Of a DNA stretch of 18,248 nt, positions 1 through 10,240 are shown piece by piece. The DNA lies in NCBI GenBank assembly GCA_002751075.1, contig NAOQ01000102.1, positions 7,542 through 25,789 of the forward strand, in the 5' to 3' direction. The translations under genes and the position numbers were made by a program. Numbering within the stretch: position 1 is the first letter of the stretch; the number at the start of each line of letters is the position of its first letter. Below the pieces are notes generated by a model that saw only the letters and a list, made by a program, of their open reading frames with translations, was not told where the DNA came from and searched no databases. The DNA comes from Ichthyophonus hoferi. Lineage: Eukaryota > Opisthokonta > Ichthyosporea > Ichthyophonida > Ichthyophonidae.

Positions 1-416
1 TGTTGTTGAGGAGGGATAGGTTAGATATGTAGTTACAGTTGTAGATGTTATATGTTATATAGCATATATGCTATTGTTTAGGACGTGGTCTCTAATTGAC
101 CAGGTAACAGGTCTCACTTCCCACCTACACTGTGGCTCTTTAACATTTTATGGCTATAGGCCCTATATAGTCCAGACCAATAGTAAGGTTACATCCCTTG
201 GTATTAGTTTATATGACAGAATATAACAGTATGTATGTATGCATGTACATATGTATTTTTCGATCACCTCACAACCATTGGTTAGAATTATATCTCCCCA
301 AAAGCCTTTCTCTTCCTAACTGGTACGCTAACCCAATTTCACACCACCCTCACTTAATTTTCCTTTTTTCTTTCTTTTTTATTTCTCTCTTCATCTCTCT
401 CCCTTACCTACACTAG
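1..416. other. 5' flank or intron of the ankyrin gene; no exon seen
   Basis: No convincing coding exon is visible. Reading frames are short and none ends at a good donor in a compatible phase. The last 60 bases (about 355-416) are strongly pyrimidine-rich and end in CACTAG, which makes a good splice acceptor for the exon that follows. The earlier part is therefore most likely intron or upstream sequence of the ankyrin-repeat gene. Confidence 0.5.
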
Positions 417-1541
417 AATGAATACGATGCAGCTAGGAATGATACTCGTGCCTTATACAACCTGTTGATTGCTGATCCCCAATTGGCTTTCCGTAGTGAT
501 TTCCTATGGGGATATACGCTCTTGCATTGGGCGGCTAGAGCCAATAATCTTCGGTCTGTTCGTTTGCTATTGGAGGCTGGGGCCGATGCACGGGCTCAAT
601 CACATGGCGTATGTTATGGTGTTATGCTCTATGCATGTGTGGTTTCTTAGTTGTAGAGATAGATAGGAATAGCTGTACATGGGGGTATGTATGCATGCAT
701 ATGTATGATAGGCAGGTAATATATATAGCTCCTTATATATGATGTCATTGATATGACAGAGTTTGCGATTATTGATGATTGGCGTGTAATAGGGGAAAGG
801 AATGTGCAAATAATCCCATTCCATTAATCAATACATTGGGTTTTCGATATAAACTGCATTTTGCTCTGCATTTTACCTATACTTATATACGTATATATAC
901 CCATATCCTGCCATAGGGCAATGATACGGTTACTACTATATAGATAGCTCCTACATATGCATGTATAATCATTTTGCAATTTACTGTCATATGCACAGTT
1001 TATGTTTATTGTTTATAACGTCTCTTATATATTCGAATTATCTTACAGAAGCGTATATATACATATAAAATATATTTTGTTTTTTATAACTTTAACAACA
1101 TATATTTTGTGGTTACCGGCAGTCTATATTACTAACATACATACTTATCTACCATTATAGGGGTTGACGCCGTTGCACACAGCTGCTTTGGGAGAAAAAA
1201 CTGATCAAATCGTTCAGTTGTTGATGGAGAAGGGTGCGGAGGTAGACATGAAGACAAACAGGTCTGTACAGTTCACATACCTATCATACCATATCATATT
1301 GTAGTATAAAGTAGTATAGGATATTTTATGGTTTTCCTTCACCTCATATAATGCATTATCTTACCATATACCACCGGTTCCGTGTTATTGTCATTAACTA
1401 TGATTATCTCTGTACCACAGTGGTCTTAAAGCCCGAGATGTCGCACGGGGAGAGAAGCGATTTCTTCTTCAAAGCCGACTGGACTGTTGGGACTTCAAGG
1501 TGGTTAAGCAGGTTATTCCCAGCTTATCCTTTTACATGTAG
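417..1541 (+). CDS. ankyrin-repeat protein, 5'-partial (last three exons)
   Basis: Exons are 417-608, 1161-1261 and 1421-1541, ending in TAG at 1539-1541. Junction phases agree (0, then 2), giving 137 visible residues. Two clear ankyrin repeats are seen: one with WGYTLLHWAARANN and LLLEAGADA (exon 1), one with GLTPLHTAALGEK and LLMEKGAEVD (exon 2). A weaker third begins SGLKARDVARGEK at the start of exon 3. These match the family pattern G-TPLH-AA---G----V-LLL--GA. After the repeats a 25-residue tail with WDFKVVKQVIPSL closes the protein. No ATG lies in frame before the first repeat, and an in-frame stop sits right at the acceptor (414-416), so an upstream exon is needed. Ankyrin repeats bind other proteins; nothing here shows which. 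Exon 3 has other long frames, but only this one keeps the phase of exon 2. Which ankyrin family this is cannot be said. Confidence 0.85.
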
Positions 1542-2815
1542 AGAGGCAGATATATACGCAGATGGCGTATGGCTGTGTCTATATCTGCTTTGTGTATCTG
1601 GTTATATACAAACAGCAGTACGGATAGTGGTATATGTGTTTGCATGTATATACATATCCTAGCTCATATTTTATTTTATTTTTGCTTTTGTTTTTTTATA
1701 TCATCTTCAACAATATTTGAGCGCATTGGTCTCCATCTACTAATCTGTTTACACGGGATAAAAATGCGTATCCAGTCAGATGCTAAGATGGAGATTTGTT
1801 ATAGATACCCATACTATCATATTACTCAGAGCCCTATATTTTAGGGGGCTTTAGGTTTTTTGCATATTTTAAAATTGCTGTTACTTTTGGTTTCTAATAG
1901 AAATGGATACATTGAGTAGTAACCATTTAGTTATCAATATTAATAAATCATGCATGTAAGATGATGCTATTGGCGTAACCCTTAGTACACACCTTACTGC
2001 ATACATATGCGTTCACGTACCCTATGGCATTGTACTGTCTAGTCTTATAAGAGAGCTGTAGCTCTACACTTTTCATGTCATTGACCTCTTTAGGTGTCGG
2101 TAAGGTCCCAGAAATATATCAGTCTCTTCCTTCAAATCCTATTCATATTAGATAATGCACAGAGAAGATTATAGAACATGTAAAACGTAGACTACACCTT
2201 GTACTAAGTATCTTTTATTCAGGCATTATGTCTAAATTACAAATTCGAAATGATTTGTATAGTTCTTGTTGGAACCAAGATTTTCACCACGCTTAGATAG
2301 AAGATGATTCCTTGTTATTGTTACGAGGTTTTTTTTACACATGGTTGGAGTTACCTATTAAGGTCAATATGAAGTTGTTGTCCAAACTACTGGTCTATGA
2401 CCCAGTGGTTAAGTATTTCAATATACCATAAGCCGATTAGAACTTTACACATGTCAATTAGCTTTCATCATTACACATGCAACAAGTTTCCAAAACTATA
2501 TTAAAGGTACTGTTACTATTCTTGCTTTCATTCGCCAATATATGTTAAAAGCCTTTCCGGAAATTTATTCTATTTATTTTACTATTTATTTACATTATGG
2601 CTTTTAATTCTCAAGGAGTAAAAATATTTATCATTTGATTCCTTACTAGAAGGCCAACTAGTCAAGCATAATACAGTTGAACCATTTGAGAACACTTGTA
2701 TAGTGCACATCTACGATTACAGTGGTTAGATAATAGGTATTGCTCATATTGGAAATTGCAGGGTAGTAAGTTTAAAGCGTCTCCAAATTCAGAACAATTT
2801 TGGATACTACAAGCG
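1542..2815. other. intergenic, gene-poor; candidate poly(A) signal
   Basis: Nothing here supports a gene. An AATAAA hexamer at 1942-1947 is the nearest good plus-strand polyadenylation signal after the ankyrin stop, about 400 bases away, so a long 3' UTR is possible but unproven. A few short open stretches (for example near 2228-2296 and 2642-2730) have protein-like composition, but they lack start, splice or family evidence. Confidence 0.4.
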
Positions 2816-2818
2816 TAA

Positions 2819-3016
2819 CTCGCAAAGGCTTTAGCTTGTCCTTTACCTAATGGTAACTATATAGATCAACTGGAAGAATACAGGAACACTGTACATCAAA
2901 TGGAATTCAGTACAGCATATACTGGTTTTATTCCCAACAGTCAAATAGAATTCAGTACAACAGATACTACTTCTATATCTAATAGCTCTTTTTTAATATC
3001 CGGAAAGATCAAATAA
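2819..3016 (+). pseudogene. 65-codon open stretch with in-frame 15-residue repeat, unrecognised
   Basis: A stop at 2816-2818 precedes 65 open codons ending at TAA 3014-3016, with no ATG near the start. The middle contains two 45-base units in tandem (2896-2940 and 2941-2985) that keep the reading frame and translate as QMEFSTAYTGFIPNS and QIEFSTTDTTSISNS. Repeats in multiples of three with protein-level similarity suggest the stretch once coded for protein. The surrounding frames are short, so it may be a relic of a gene or mobile element. No family is recognised. Confidence 0.3.
2896..2985 (+). repeat. 45-base tandem repeat, two units
   Basis: Unit 1 is 2896-2940 and unit 2 is 2941-2985. 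Both open with TCAAAT and share the block GAATTCAGTACA in the same register; the rest differs at scattered positions, so the duplication is not recent. Confidence 0.7.
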
Positions 3017-3951
3017 TTCTTAGCAGCCGTAAAGATAATACGTTTAGTTGATTTTTTTTTGAATATTATATTGTCCTCTGTAGTTTTCAATCAGATATTT
3101 TATTTAATGAATTGGAAATAACACATTTTGACCAAGACCAACAGCCCAAGTTGAAGAGTCAGATTGCAATTAGTATGTATCGTACCACCATACATATAGA
3201 ATATATGGTAATATAATGAATACAACCCAATATAACCTATATCTGTGTATACGCATATGCGCACGTGCGGTAAGGATTCTATCGTTAAGATGAGCTACAT
3301 AGCTAAAACAGAATGCCAGTGAGTCCAGAGATATAGAAATCAGTGTGCTGTAATGCTGCCTACTTATTCGCATTATTCAATAACCAACCAACTAAGCAAT
3401 ATCATATCAAGTAATCAAACATAAAGGGGTTCCATATATAGGGCGACGTAAAAAAAAAAATCTTTTTAATGATTAGAATTGTTTCAAATATACATTTGTC
3501 TTGCTTACTGCTATAAGAGTAATTGAAAATAGTCCAATAACAAAACAAAGGTTAAAGCGCTCTACTGTTCCAAATTGGTCACTAAATACAGCTAGGCGTA
3601 CTACCGACAGCCGAGTTTAAAACATAAATGTATAAAAAGACCAATGAAATACTCTATTTTTTGCAACTGTGTTAAGTGCTAATTGTTACCTATCCCGACC
3701 CAGTTGACAGCTGGAGCTAAATTTTCGCACCAGTAAATAAACAATAATATAATTATTTATACTAAGATGCATATCAGGTTCAAAAAACCAAAATCATCAG
3801 TATCCAACTGATTGTTTTCACACTCTGATCTACAACACAACTGAATACCTCATGTAATACACAGATGGTCCACATGGATCAGCCATGATATATATTATAG
3901 ATCAATACCTCAACCACTCATATATTTAATCGGTAATTTCATAACCGTGCT
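3017..3951. other. intergenic, 3' of TAF8
   Basis: No gene is supported. The stretch is AT-rich with only short open frames on both strands. It should contain the 3' UTR and transcript end of the minus-strand TAF8 gene near 3925. Confidence 0.45.
3925..3930 (-). terminator. candidate poly(A) signal of TAF8 (ATTAAA)
   Basis: TTTAAT on the plus strand reads ATTAAA on the gene's strand, about 22 bases after the TAA. ATTAAA is the commonest variant of the AATAAA signal. The hexamer occurs often by chance in AT-rich DNA, so support is only its position. Confidence 0.35.
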
Positions 3952-5233
3952 TTACCTCCGTTGTCGTCTTCTCTGCTTTATCCTTTCAGAAATACCAAAC
4001 TCTTTGTCTTTTATATCCTTTTTATCCTTTATAGCTTCTATATGGCTTGTATCTCCTGCCTTATCTTGTTTAATATTAATTAGTGCTTGGCTTACTTTCA
4101 TTGGCTCTTGATTTATTTCCATCTTCATTCTCTTTGGCTGATCACCCCCCTCCCTCACCTTCCTAATAAGGATATTTTGTAATTTTAACTGGTCTATAGA
4201 GCCAATAACAGGCTGTACGACAGACGGAGGAATATCAGTAGTAGTTATATTGACAGAAGAGAAACATGGTTGGCGTCCCACCTCGCTATCCTGGCCTCTA
4301 TATCGCCTATCCCTCTCTTCCACATTCTCCCCTTCCTTCATTCTCGCTTGTTCTTCTATTTTGTCCTCCATTCCTCTTATCTCCTCACTATTTCTCTGTG
4401 GTGGTAATTTAACTGTAGAGCCCACGACAGGTGGTGTTAGTTCGCTGTGTATTATTTTAGAGTGCTCGGACTCAATGGCCCTTTTGCTGTGAGATCTATT
4501 CCCTTCTTTATCTCCATTCCCACCCTGTACATCTGCGTCTGTATCCTCACTACTTGTCGTCTCTTTTACACCCTTATGATCTCTTTTATATTCTCCCTCT
4601 GAACACCAGTCCGTACCACTATGTGATGTTGTGTCAGAAAATCGTCTCCTTCTCTTACACTTTCTTATCTGAAGTGGTGGCTCTGTACCAGAACCTTTTA
4701 TTCTTTTATTGGCATGCCTTTTTGGCCCTCTCAACCGCGCTTTCTTATCTTTCTTGAGACTAACTTGGGCTACTTTCAGTGTTTGTGCATGTTTATAAGC
4801 CTGTCTTGTCCTTACGGAGGGACTTGGTGAGCCATTTTCCCCGTCAGACAGGCTATCTTCGTAGCTGTCACAAACATTCAGCTCCCGTTTTCGCTTCGTT
4901 TCTCCTCTACCAATTATTTTACATAGATTGCCATTCACTTCATTCTCCGACGTTTCATCTTTCTCTTTCACAGTCTCTTCATACTGTATCGGTACCTCAA
5001 TTCTTTCCCGTGGTGATTTCTCTATACATCCTAACAGTGCTAGCAATATCAAGTCGTCAGCCACAGTAATATTTGTAAGTGGTAATAAATTGGCTTCCAT
5101 ATTTGAGTCGGTTCGGGATACAGATTGCTCTTTTTCTGAAGCGAGTCGTGATTGGCTCGGTTGGTCTGTGACGCCAATAGAATGGTTAGGTAGGTGGGGA
5201 AAAAACTGAAAACATTGTAGAGGAAAAGAAGAA

Positions 5234-5264
<31 letters not shown>

Positions 5265-8200
5265 GTATTACATGTGGCACTGTAAGAATGCCAGGCCTAC
5301 CTTTGAGCTCGTTCTGACATACTGTGCTCGCACGTAATAGTGGAGAACGACTGTCAATGTTATTACTACCACTCTGAAAAATAGCAATTAGAGAGAAAGA
5401 CAGAAAAAGAGAAAGGAAGATGGGGGTAGACGGGGGGAAGTAAAAGGTTAGCAACAAACACAGGACAGGCTACCACCATGTAAATGGTAGATGGCAGGAA
5501 CAGGTATATACAAAGTATGCATGCAAATATTACGTCAAAAATAGCTATGGCATGATGTAAGTCTAATAGAGGAACAGCACAGAGACACACCCAATGGCAG
5601 ATGGGGGGATAGATAGTGTAAGGAGTGAGGGCAACCTTAGCTATGGAAGTTGGATATATATCTCAGGGTATACCTATAGTAGTATTTGCACACCTATTAT
5701 ATGTATTAGAGGTATGCAACAACATATAGCTGTATTACTTTACCCCTCCAACCTTATATCTCCATGCAGTGTGTGACGTGCGACAGTCTACTTACCGGGC
5801 ACGAAATGATTGGCCTATGCCCCCGGGTATGCCCAGCAGGGATTGGTGGGAAATGAAGCGGAATGGCTCCATCTTCTCCCATCTCATTAGTGTTAGTGCC
5901 AGATTGCCCTTTATTTCCATTGGTAGAGTGAAGGCAATATACTGGATACCGCACAGGCCTGGGCACGCCGCCAATAGGAAGCATGATCTGTGGTAGATCT
6001 ATAACGTATGGAAAGGAAAGAGAAGGAGTAAATGGGAAATAAGCATGTAGTGAGGATATAGTGAAGGCGATGTGTTATCATGGCGTTTCATTCCAGTCAC
6101 CACCTTGATCTTTCCTTGTCGAGCGTGTATATATGATTCTTATATTCACCCATATGAAGACTGGTCATATATGTGCAAGCAAGTAGGGATGCGTGTATAC
6201 ACATGCATAGGGGATTGCTCATTGGATACAAATCATATCCAGATACCCCACTTCTCCATATATAGAAAATATGGCAGTCATTGTACGCAGTTAACATTTC
6301 AGTGACGGACCACGTGGTGTGACCTTTTATGGTTAATTACTAATATATATATAACTATAGACAGAGTCTTTTCCATATACTACATGTAGCAGCATAAGTC
6401 TAATTAATCTGAATGCAAGAACTACTGGTACTTATATTCTGCTAACTCATGCTCACCTTCTTCATCATCGCCATTAAGGGTGGATGCACGAGGGGCTGAA
6501 AAAGCATCGGCATATCGCTTAAGGCCCCTGGCTGATACATCTATGATCCAATAGCAATCAGCTACATATTACCATATTAAACATTTCTAGGAGATGGAAA
6601 AATAAACCACCACCTTTTAAATTGTAAATTGATAATTGCATAGGGTCATCTCTACTAGTTACATATATATATATATATATATTACCTTATATATGATTAA
6701 CCTCTATCTATGATATATGTGCACATGTACACACCGGTAGGGGCATGGTAACCCTGTATATATCCCTGCTTACACATAAAAGATGTGTCATACATGCAAG
6801 TGTGTGTGTATAGGTATGTATAACAGATAGACTCGATTGGTTGAAGATCAGGTGTATTAAACGAACAATAGATAATAAATAAGATTAGATTAATAGCTAC
6901 AGGAGGGTGAGGGATGGTGTGGCCTAAGGCTAAGATCAAGTGAGTGAGGAGTGTAGAATGACAGGGAAAGAGAGAAGGAGGAGAAAGGAGGATAGTACGG
7001 AATGGTTGGAAATAATCGGGGGATAGGAAAAGAATATGATAGGGAGAGAAGGAGGGTATTGATTGGGTGTGACTGGATATGTCCAATCATAGATATAGAG
7101 ATTTACGTATATATATACATACATGCACACATACATACATATACAATGCATACATACATGCAAATATGCATATACACATATATACTATATACACAAATAA
7201 ATAAATAAATACATACATGCATGCACATACACATACATACAGGCATATATACATACGTACATACATATACACGCCATTCAATCCCCATCCAACCCGACCC
7301 TACCAACACACCATATGTTTTCAGTGACTTGGCCACATCTAACACATTCGCCTCACTCCTTCCCACAAGTTCCGAGTTCTCCCGCGTTGTCTCTGCTAAG
7401 GCCCAGCAATCTGCATAACAACCCCCAAGTCCCTGATTGGTCACTTATCAAAGAACTGCTCCCTTTGGTTGCCAGGCCCTCTTCCTCTCTTCTTCCATTT
7501 TTACCCTTTGCACTTCATTCCATTCTTTCTGCTCCCTCTGTCACATTTACTTACACCATGCTTTCTATTTTCACCCACAATTCTTTCTCTTATATGTATC
7601 TCTTCTCTCTCCTTCCCCCAGACATACTATATCATTTCTATTATCTTTTTCATTATTAGCCTTAATAAAGAGAATGTTATAACGCATACTGACACCCCAT
7701 AAATACCATTGTACATACCCACGTAACAGAAGCATGCACATATATAGTTACGTCAATAGCAGTGATATATATATATTATAGATCATTTCAACTGCCTTAA
7801 ACATATATTCATTGCATGGTTGTATGGTTGAATTGAAAAGATAATAGACCAACAGTATAGTTATTGTACTAGCCTACAGTTATGGGCCATACCCTAGTAT
7901 CAATTGTCTTTCAATTCTCCCAATTAGTTTAAACCTCCACTCTATTTCCTCTCTCCCTATCCACAATTATTGTGCTGCCTTCCTTCTCCCTTCTCTCCTT
8001 TTTCCCTCTCTCATCCCCCTCTCCCCTTACTCTATTCTCTATCCATCTATTTCATTATGCGCCTATAGTTGAATGGATATATATAAGCATGTTGTGCCAA
8101 AATTGGTATGTTTAATATATATTATGAACCGGCCCTTTTACATTCCTTTTAGCCCTATTCACTCATACACAATATCAATCCAACAACACCTCCAAAACAC

Positions 8201-8401
8201 CTCCAGCCTGAGCTTACATGATGTAAACACATCTGTCAACGTTTCCAGGGCCTGACCTCTGGTTCTTCTAAAACCCTCCTCATAACAAACAGTAGCCACA
8301 GCCTTATGACACAATCTTCTCATGTATTCATCCACGGCAATGTCAAAGGTTGTTCGTGACTTAGTGGGTCTGCGAGTTCGTCTAGATTTTGGTTTCTCCA
8401 T
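3952..8401 (-). CDS. TAF8: TFIID subunit TAF8, six exons, with long charged C-terminal tail
   Basis: TAF8 pairs with TAF10 through a histone fold inside TFIID, which places RNA polymerase II at promoters in the nucleus. Exons on the minus strand are 8401-8218, 7410-7312, 6540-6457, 5998-5796, 5373-5301 and 5165-3952. All junctions are GT-AG and phases run 1,1,1,0,1, giving 618 residues. The histone fold covers about residues 19-105: ALETLTDVFTSY, then SELVGRSEANVLDVAKSL, then a helix with LKRYA that aligns without gaps to human TAF8 near LPAYA. IPLHFPPIPAGHT at 168-180 matches the TAF8 signature IPSHFPEFPDPHT, followed by an LR...Q..L helix (203-213). The last exon encodes about 400 charged residues with basic clusters (KRKR, KRRRR) and ends QRRRQRR. 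Human TAF8 also ends in a nuclear localisation signal, but it is only about 310 residues long. The ATG at 8401 is the only one that opens the fold. The donor of exon 2 (GTGTGT) and the acceptor of exon 6 are the least certain joins. TAF3 is less likely given the HFP motif. Confidence 0.85.
5166..5300 (-). other. TAF8 intron 5, stop-free and a multiple of three
   Basis: Donor AAAG|GTAGGC and acceptor GTCACAG|ACC bound 135 bases. Spliced or retained, the frame of exon 6 is kept; retention would add 45 residues including a Tyr-Ile run encoded by the TA repeat. A nearer acceptor (TTTTCAG at about 5206) would lead to an immediate stop, which argues for the acceptor used here. The TA-encoded run looks non-functional, so I call it an intron. 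Confidence 0.55.
5233..5257. repeat. (TA)n microsatellite in TAF8 intron 5
   Basis: An uninterrupted run of about 12 TA units followed by GTGTGTGG. Length is likely to vary between individuals; if the intron is retained, changes not in multiples of three would shift the frame. Confidence 0.9.
6663..6682. repeat. (TA)n microsatellite in TAF8 intron 2
   Basis: Ten TA units, uninterrupted, in the intron between TAF8 exons 2 and 3. Confidence 0.9.
6899..7075. repeat. purine-rich tract in TAF8 intron 2
   Basis: The plus strand is dominated by G and A (for example GGGAAAGAGAGAAGGAGG near 6963), so the TAF8 transcript is pyrimidine-rich here. Open frames across it on the minus strand (Ser/Pro/Leu/Phe-rich) are by-products of this composition. 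Confidence 0.6.
7100..7270. repeat. TACA/TGCA tetranucleotide repeat block in TAF8 intron 2
   Basis: Impure runs of ATAC, ATGC and AAAT units (TACATACATGCACACATAC and relatives) cover about 170 bases just downstream of TAF8 exon 2. The alternating purine-pyrimidine order yields Tyr/Ile/Cys/Met-rich open frames on both strands; these are artefacts of the repeat. Confidence 0.85.
7471..7630. repeat. pyrimidine-rich tract in TAF8 intron 1
   Basis: C and T dominate the plus strand (CTTCCTCTCTTCTTCC and similar), giving several overlapping Ser/Leu/Phe-rich open frames that are not genes. The TAF8 transcript is purine-rich here, opposite to the tract in intron 2. Confidence 0.6.
7917..8050. repeat. 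second pyrimidine-rich tract in TAF8 intron 1
   Basis: A nearly pure CT stretch (CTTCTCCCTTCTCTCC near 7983) close to the TAF8 first exon, in the same orientation as the tract at 7471-7630. Confidence 0.6.
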
Positions 8402-9082
8402 ACCCTTTAATAAAGTAACACAACACAAAACATAATAACAGACAACACTATCCCTATCTTATTACACATAAGATTCATCATAGGGATGTAAATCTATATT
8501 CCTAGCAAACCCATGAATTATCTGTATTCATTTTATTAGTATCCTTACAATAAATACAATAATATAAAGATTAACATGCTAAAATTTGTAATTGAATGCT
8601 ATAACCATCTATCCTTTTATCCTTCAACACCTTATATATATCTCTAATGTACAACCGAAGTATTTAAAGCTAATCAAAATTTATCTAATAGCAACCCAGC
8701 CCCTCCAAGGTAAACAAACATGTAGGTAGCTTTAGGCGTCTATTATGCAAAACAAACCAAGCACACTAGTTAATTAGTGACTTTATACATGACCGATGAT
8801 TGGAGGATCCAGAAACAAAGGCTTATTTTAAATATATCAATCGCTATTATTATTAATAATCGGTTTATTAATCGTTATGATTAGCATTAATCAGTAATTA
8901 ATCCCTTTTAATAGTATACCAAAGCATTGAGAAACATAGCCTGCTCCTCTTTTTAATATTATACTACTCTTTGCAATCAAATGTACTCTAAAATATTGAT
9001 TTACATCAATACATGGCAGTTAAACACGCCATCGTATAACTTACTCGTATTAAACCACCAAACCTGTTTCTACCTATGCTAG
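8402..9082. other. TAF8 5' flank and intergenic DNA
   Basis: No coding exon can be supported on either strand. The TAF8 promoter should lie in the first few hundred bases above 8401, but no clear TATA, CCAAT or E-box was seen. Several ATTAAT/TTAATC-rich stretches (8845-8905) are compositional. Confidence 0.45.
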
Positions 9083-9180
9083 GATTCAATGTAAATCTGA
9101 ATTTTGCCCTTCTCCAATGGGCTGGATCTACTGCACCATAGATGGAAGGAAACATTATGGTACTGATTTTCCATCTAAAG
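9083..9180 (+). CDS. candidate internal exon, cysteine-containing, unknown protein
   Basis: Bounded by acceptor TACCTATGCTAG and donor AAAG|GTATGT. The open frame between them reads IQCKSEFCPSPMGWIYCTID and continues GRKHYGTDFPSK, ending in phase 1. Base composition is visibly less AT-rich than the flanks and codon use looks coding. The three cysteines and the tryptophan suggest a small structured or secreted domain, but I recognise no family. No first exon was found. It could be part of a plus-strand gene with the blocks at 9769 and 10130; the join to 10130 does not fit in phase without an extra small exon. Confidence 0.4.
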
Positions 9181-9768
9181 GTATGTTTAAGTAGTGTGTA
9201 TTACTTAGGTACTGGAAGATACACGGTGTACACTGGCCCCCTTTTCTAATATAGAATAGATAAAAGATCATATTGCATACATATGTAATATGTATGTATC
9301 TATCTACTCATGGTCTTCAGGACCTTAATTAACTAAAACTCCGGGATGGCATATAGCTGCAGTTCTTACTTATGATTATATCTACACTTGCATGTATGTA
9401 TATATATATATATGTATGTATGCATGTATAGGTTAGTGTGAATAAAAAGGCTATACATACATACTTATTTTGTATTGGTGAACCTTTCCGATTGGATTAG
9501 ATCACCTGTAAATAATCTTTTACTAGAAATGAAACCATACCAATTAGTTGTATGTGTAGATAATATAATGGTTATATGAATATAAGTGTGCTGTAAAAAA
9601 AAATGTAGGCACCATGTAAGTCAAATAATAGTAAGACATATATATATATGTACATCTGTAATTCAATGACTGGAGGGATATTGATATACGAATAGTCTGA
9701 TTGGTTTTAGATCACAGCCATCCCTAGATCTTTATATCTAATCAATATTTACCATGGTCTTTATATAG

Positions 9769-9803
9769 ATGCAGAGATGGATACACCAATAGGACGCAAG
9801 AAG
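9769..9803 (+). CDS. candidate 35-base exon, unknown protein
   Basis: Acceptor CTTTATATAG and donor AAGAAG|GTATGA enclose 35 bases that continue the phase of the exon ending at 9180 and read AEMDTPIGRKK after the joining codon. It is short and rests only on splice sites and phase. Confidence 0.22.
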
Positions 9804-10031
9804 GTATGATAAACTAAATACCAGAAAGATATTAGCGAAGAAAACCACCTTTAAGTGGTTTAATTTCAAAATACAGCGTGACCTTGGTATGAATGGTACT
9901 CACATAACTCTCTTATCTCGTCTTTATCTTATTAAAATTTAATTTATAGTATTATTCTAATCCAACCACTTTCCTATCTACAAAATCAGGAACTCATAAC
10001 GAATTACACTTCCAAGCATTACACATCGTTT

Positions 10032-10057
10032 CATATATATATATATATATATATATG
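10032..10057. repeat. (TA)n microsatellite
   Basis: About 13 TA units. The sequence just after it (GCTCCCACACATACCAACAT, 10061-10080) is a possible 20-base exon flanked by GTAG and GTAAAC, but the following intron would be only 49 bases. Confidence 0.9.
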
Positions 10058-10129
10058 TAGGCTCCCACACATACCAACATGTAAACATATAAGCATAATA
10101 TGTATACAACTGGTTCTGGTTCTTAGCAG

Positions 10130-10240
10130 TTCGACATGTGACCATGTGTACAATCAGGATGACTACCTACTAGGAGGGTCTATAGGGAGCGGTGTTTTAC
10201 ATGAATATGTGCAAAGGCGACACACTTACGACATCAGTTC
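10130..10240 (+). CDS. candidate exon, unknown protein
   Basis: Acceptor TTCTTAGCAG and donor AGTTC|GTATGT flank an open frame reading STCDHVYNQDDYLLGGSIGS and then GVLHEYVQRRHTYDIS, entered in phase 2 and left in phase 2. Composition is less AT-rich than the flanks. A following block at 10623-10644 (acceptor TTTATTCTAG) fits in phase and gives six residues and a stop, with AATAAA at 10701-10706. Reading through the donor instead gives a stop after SYVSPWFR. No family is recognised. A competing minus-strand exon (10279-10231, donor GTAAGTG) overlaps its end, so strand is not certain. Confidence 0.35.

Noticed and set aside
1351-1662. Plus-strand frame of 103 codons over 1351-1662
   Set aside because: It overlaps ankyrin exon 3 in another frame. 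Only the frame entered in phase 2 at 1421 continues the ankyrin protein.
4250-5209. Plus-strand frames opposite TAF8 exon 6
   Set aside because: They are shadows of the Glu/Lys/Arg/Ser-rich coding strand.
5166-5457. Treating the long minus-strand frame from 5457 as an intact gene start (MLLTFYF...)
   Set aside because: The first part reads through intron 4 and the TA-repeat intron 5. TAF8 exons upstream join in phase at 5373, and the hydrophobic opening is a translated pyrimidine tract.
5754-5996. Other open frames across TAF8 exon 4 (both strands)
   Set aside because: Three frames are open here, but only the one with LPQIMLPIGGVPRP and the HFP motif matches the phases of exons 3 and 5 and the TAF8 family.
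3262-6316. CACGTG boxes at 3262-3267 and 6311-6316
   Set aside because: They are isolated, one in gene-poor DNA and one inside TAF8 intron 3, with no flanking symmetry like that above GAR1.
6457-6540. Frame starting MYQPGALSDMPM in TAF8 exon 3
   Set aside because: It has an ATG at the exon's first base, but the other frame (VSARGLKRYAD) continues the histone fold and aligns with human TAF8.
7002-7702. Many Tyr/Ile/Cys-rich and Ser/Phe/Leu-rich open frames
   Set aside because: They are produced by the tetranucleotide repeat and pyrimidine tracts within TAF8 introns.
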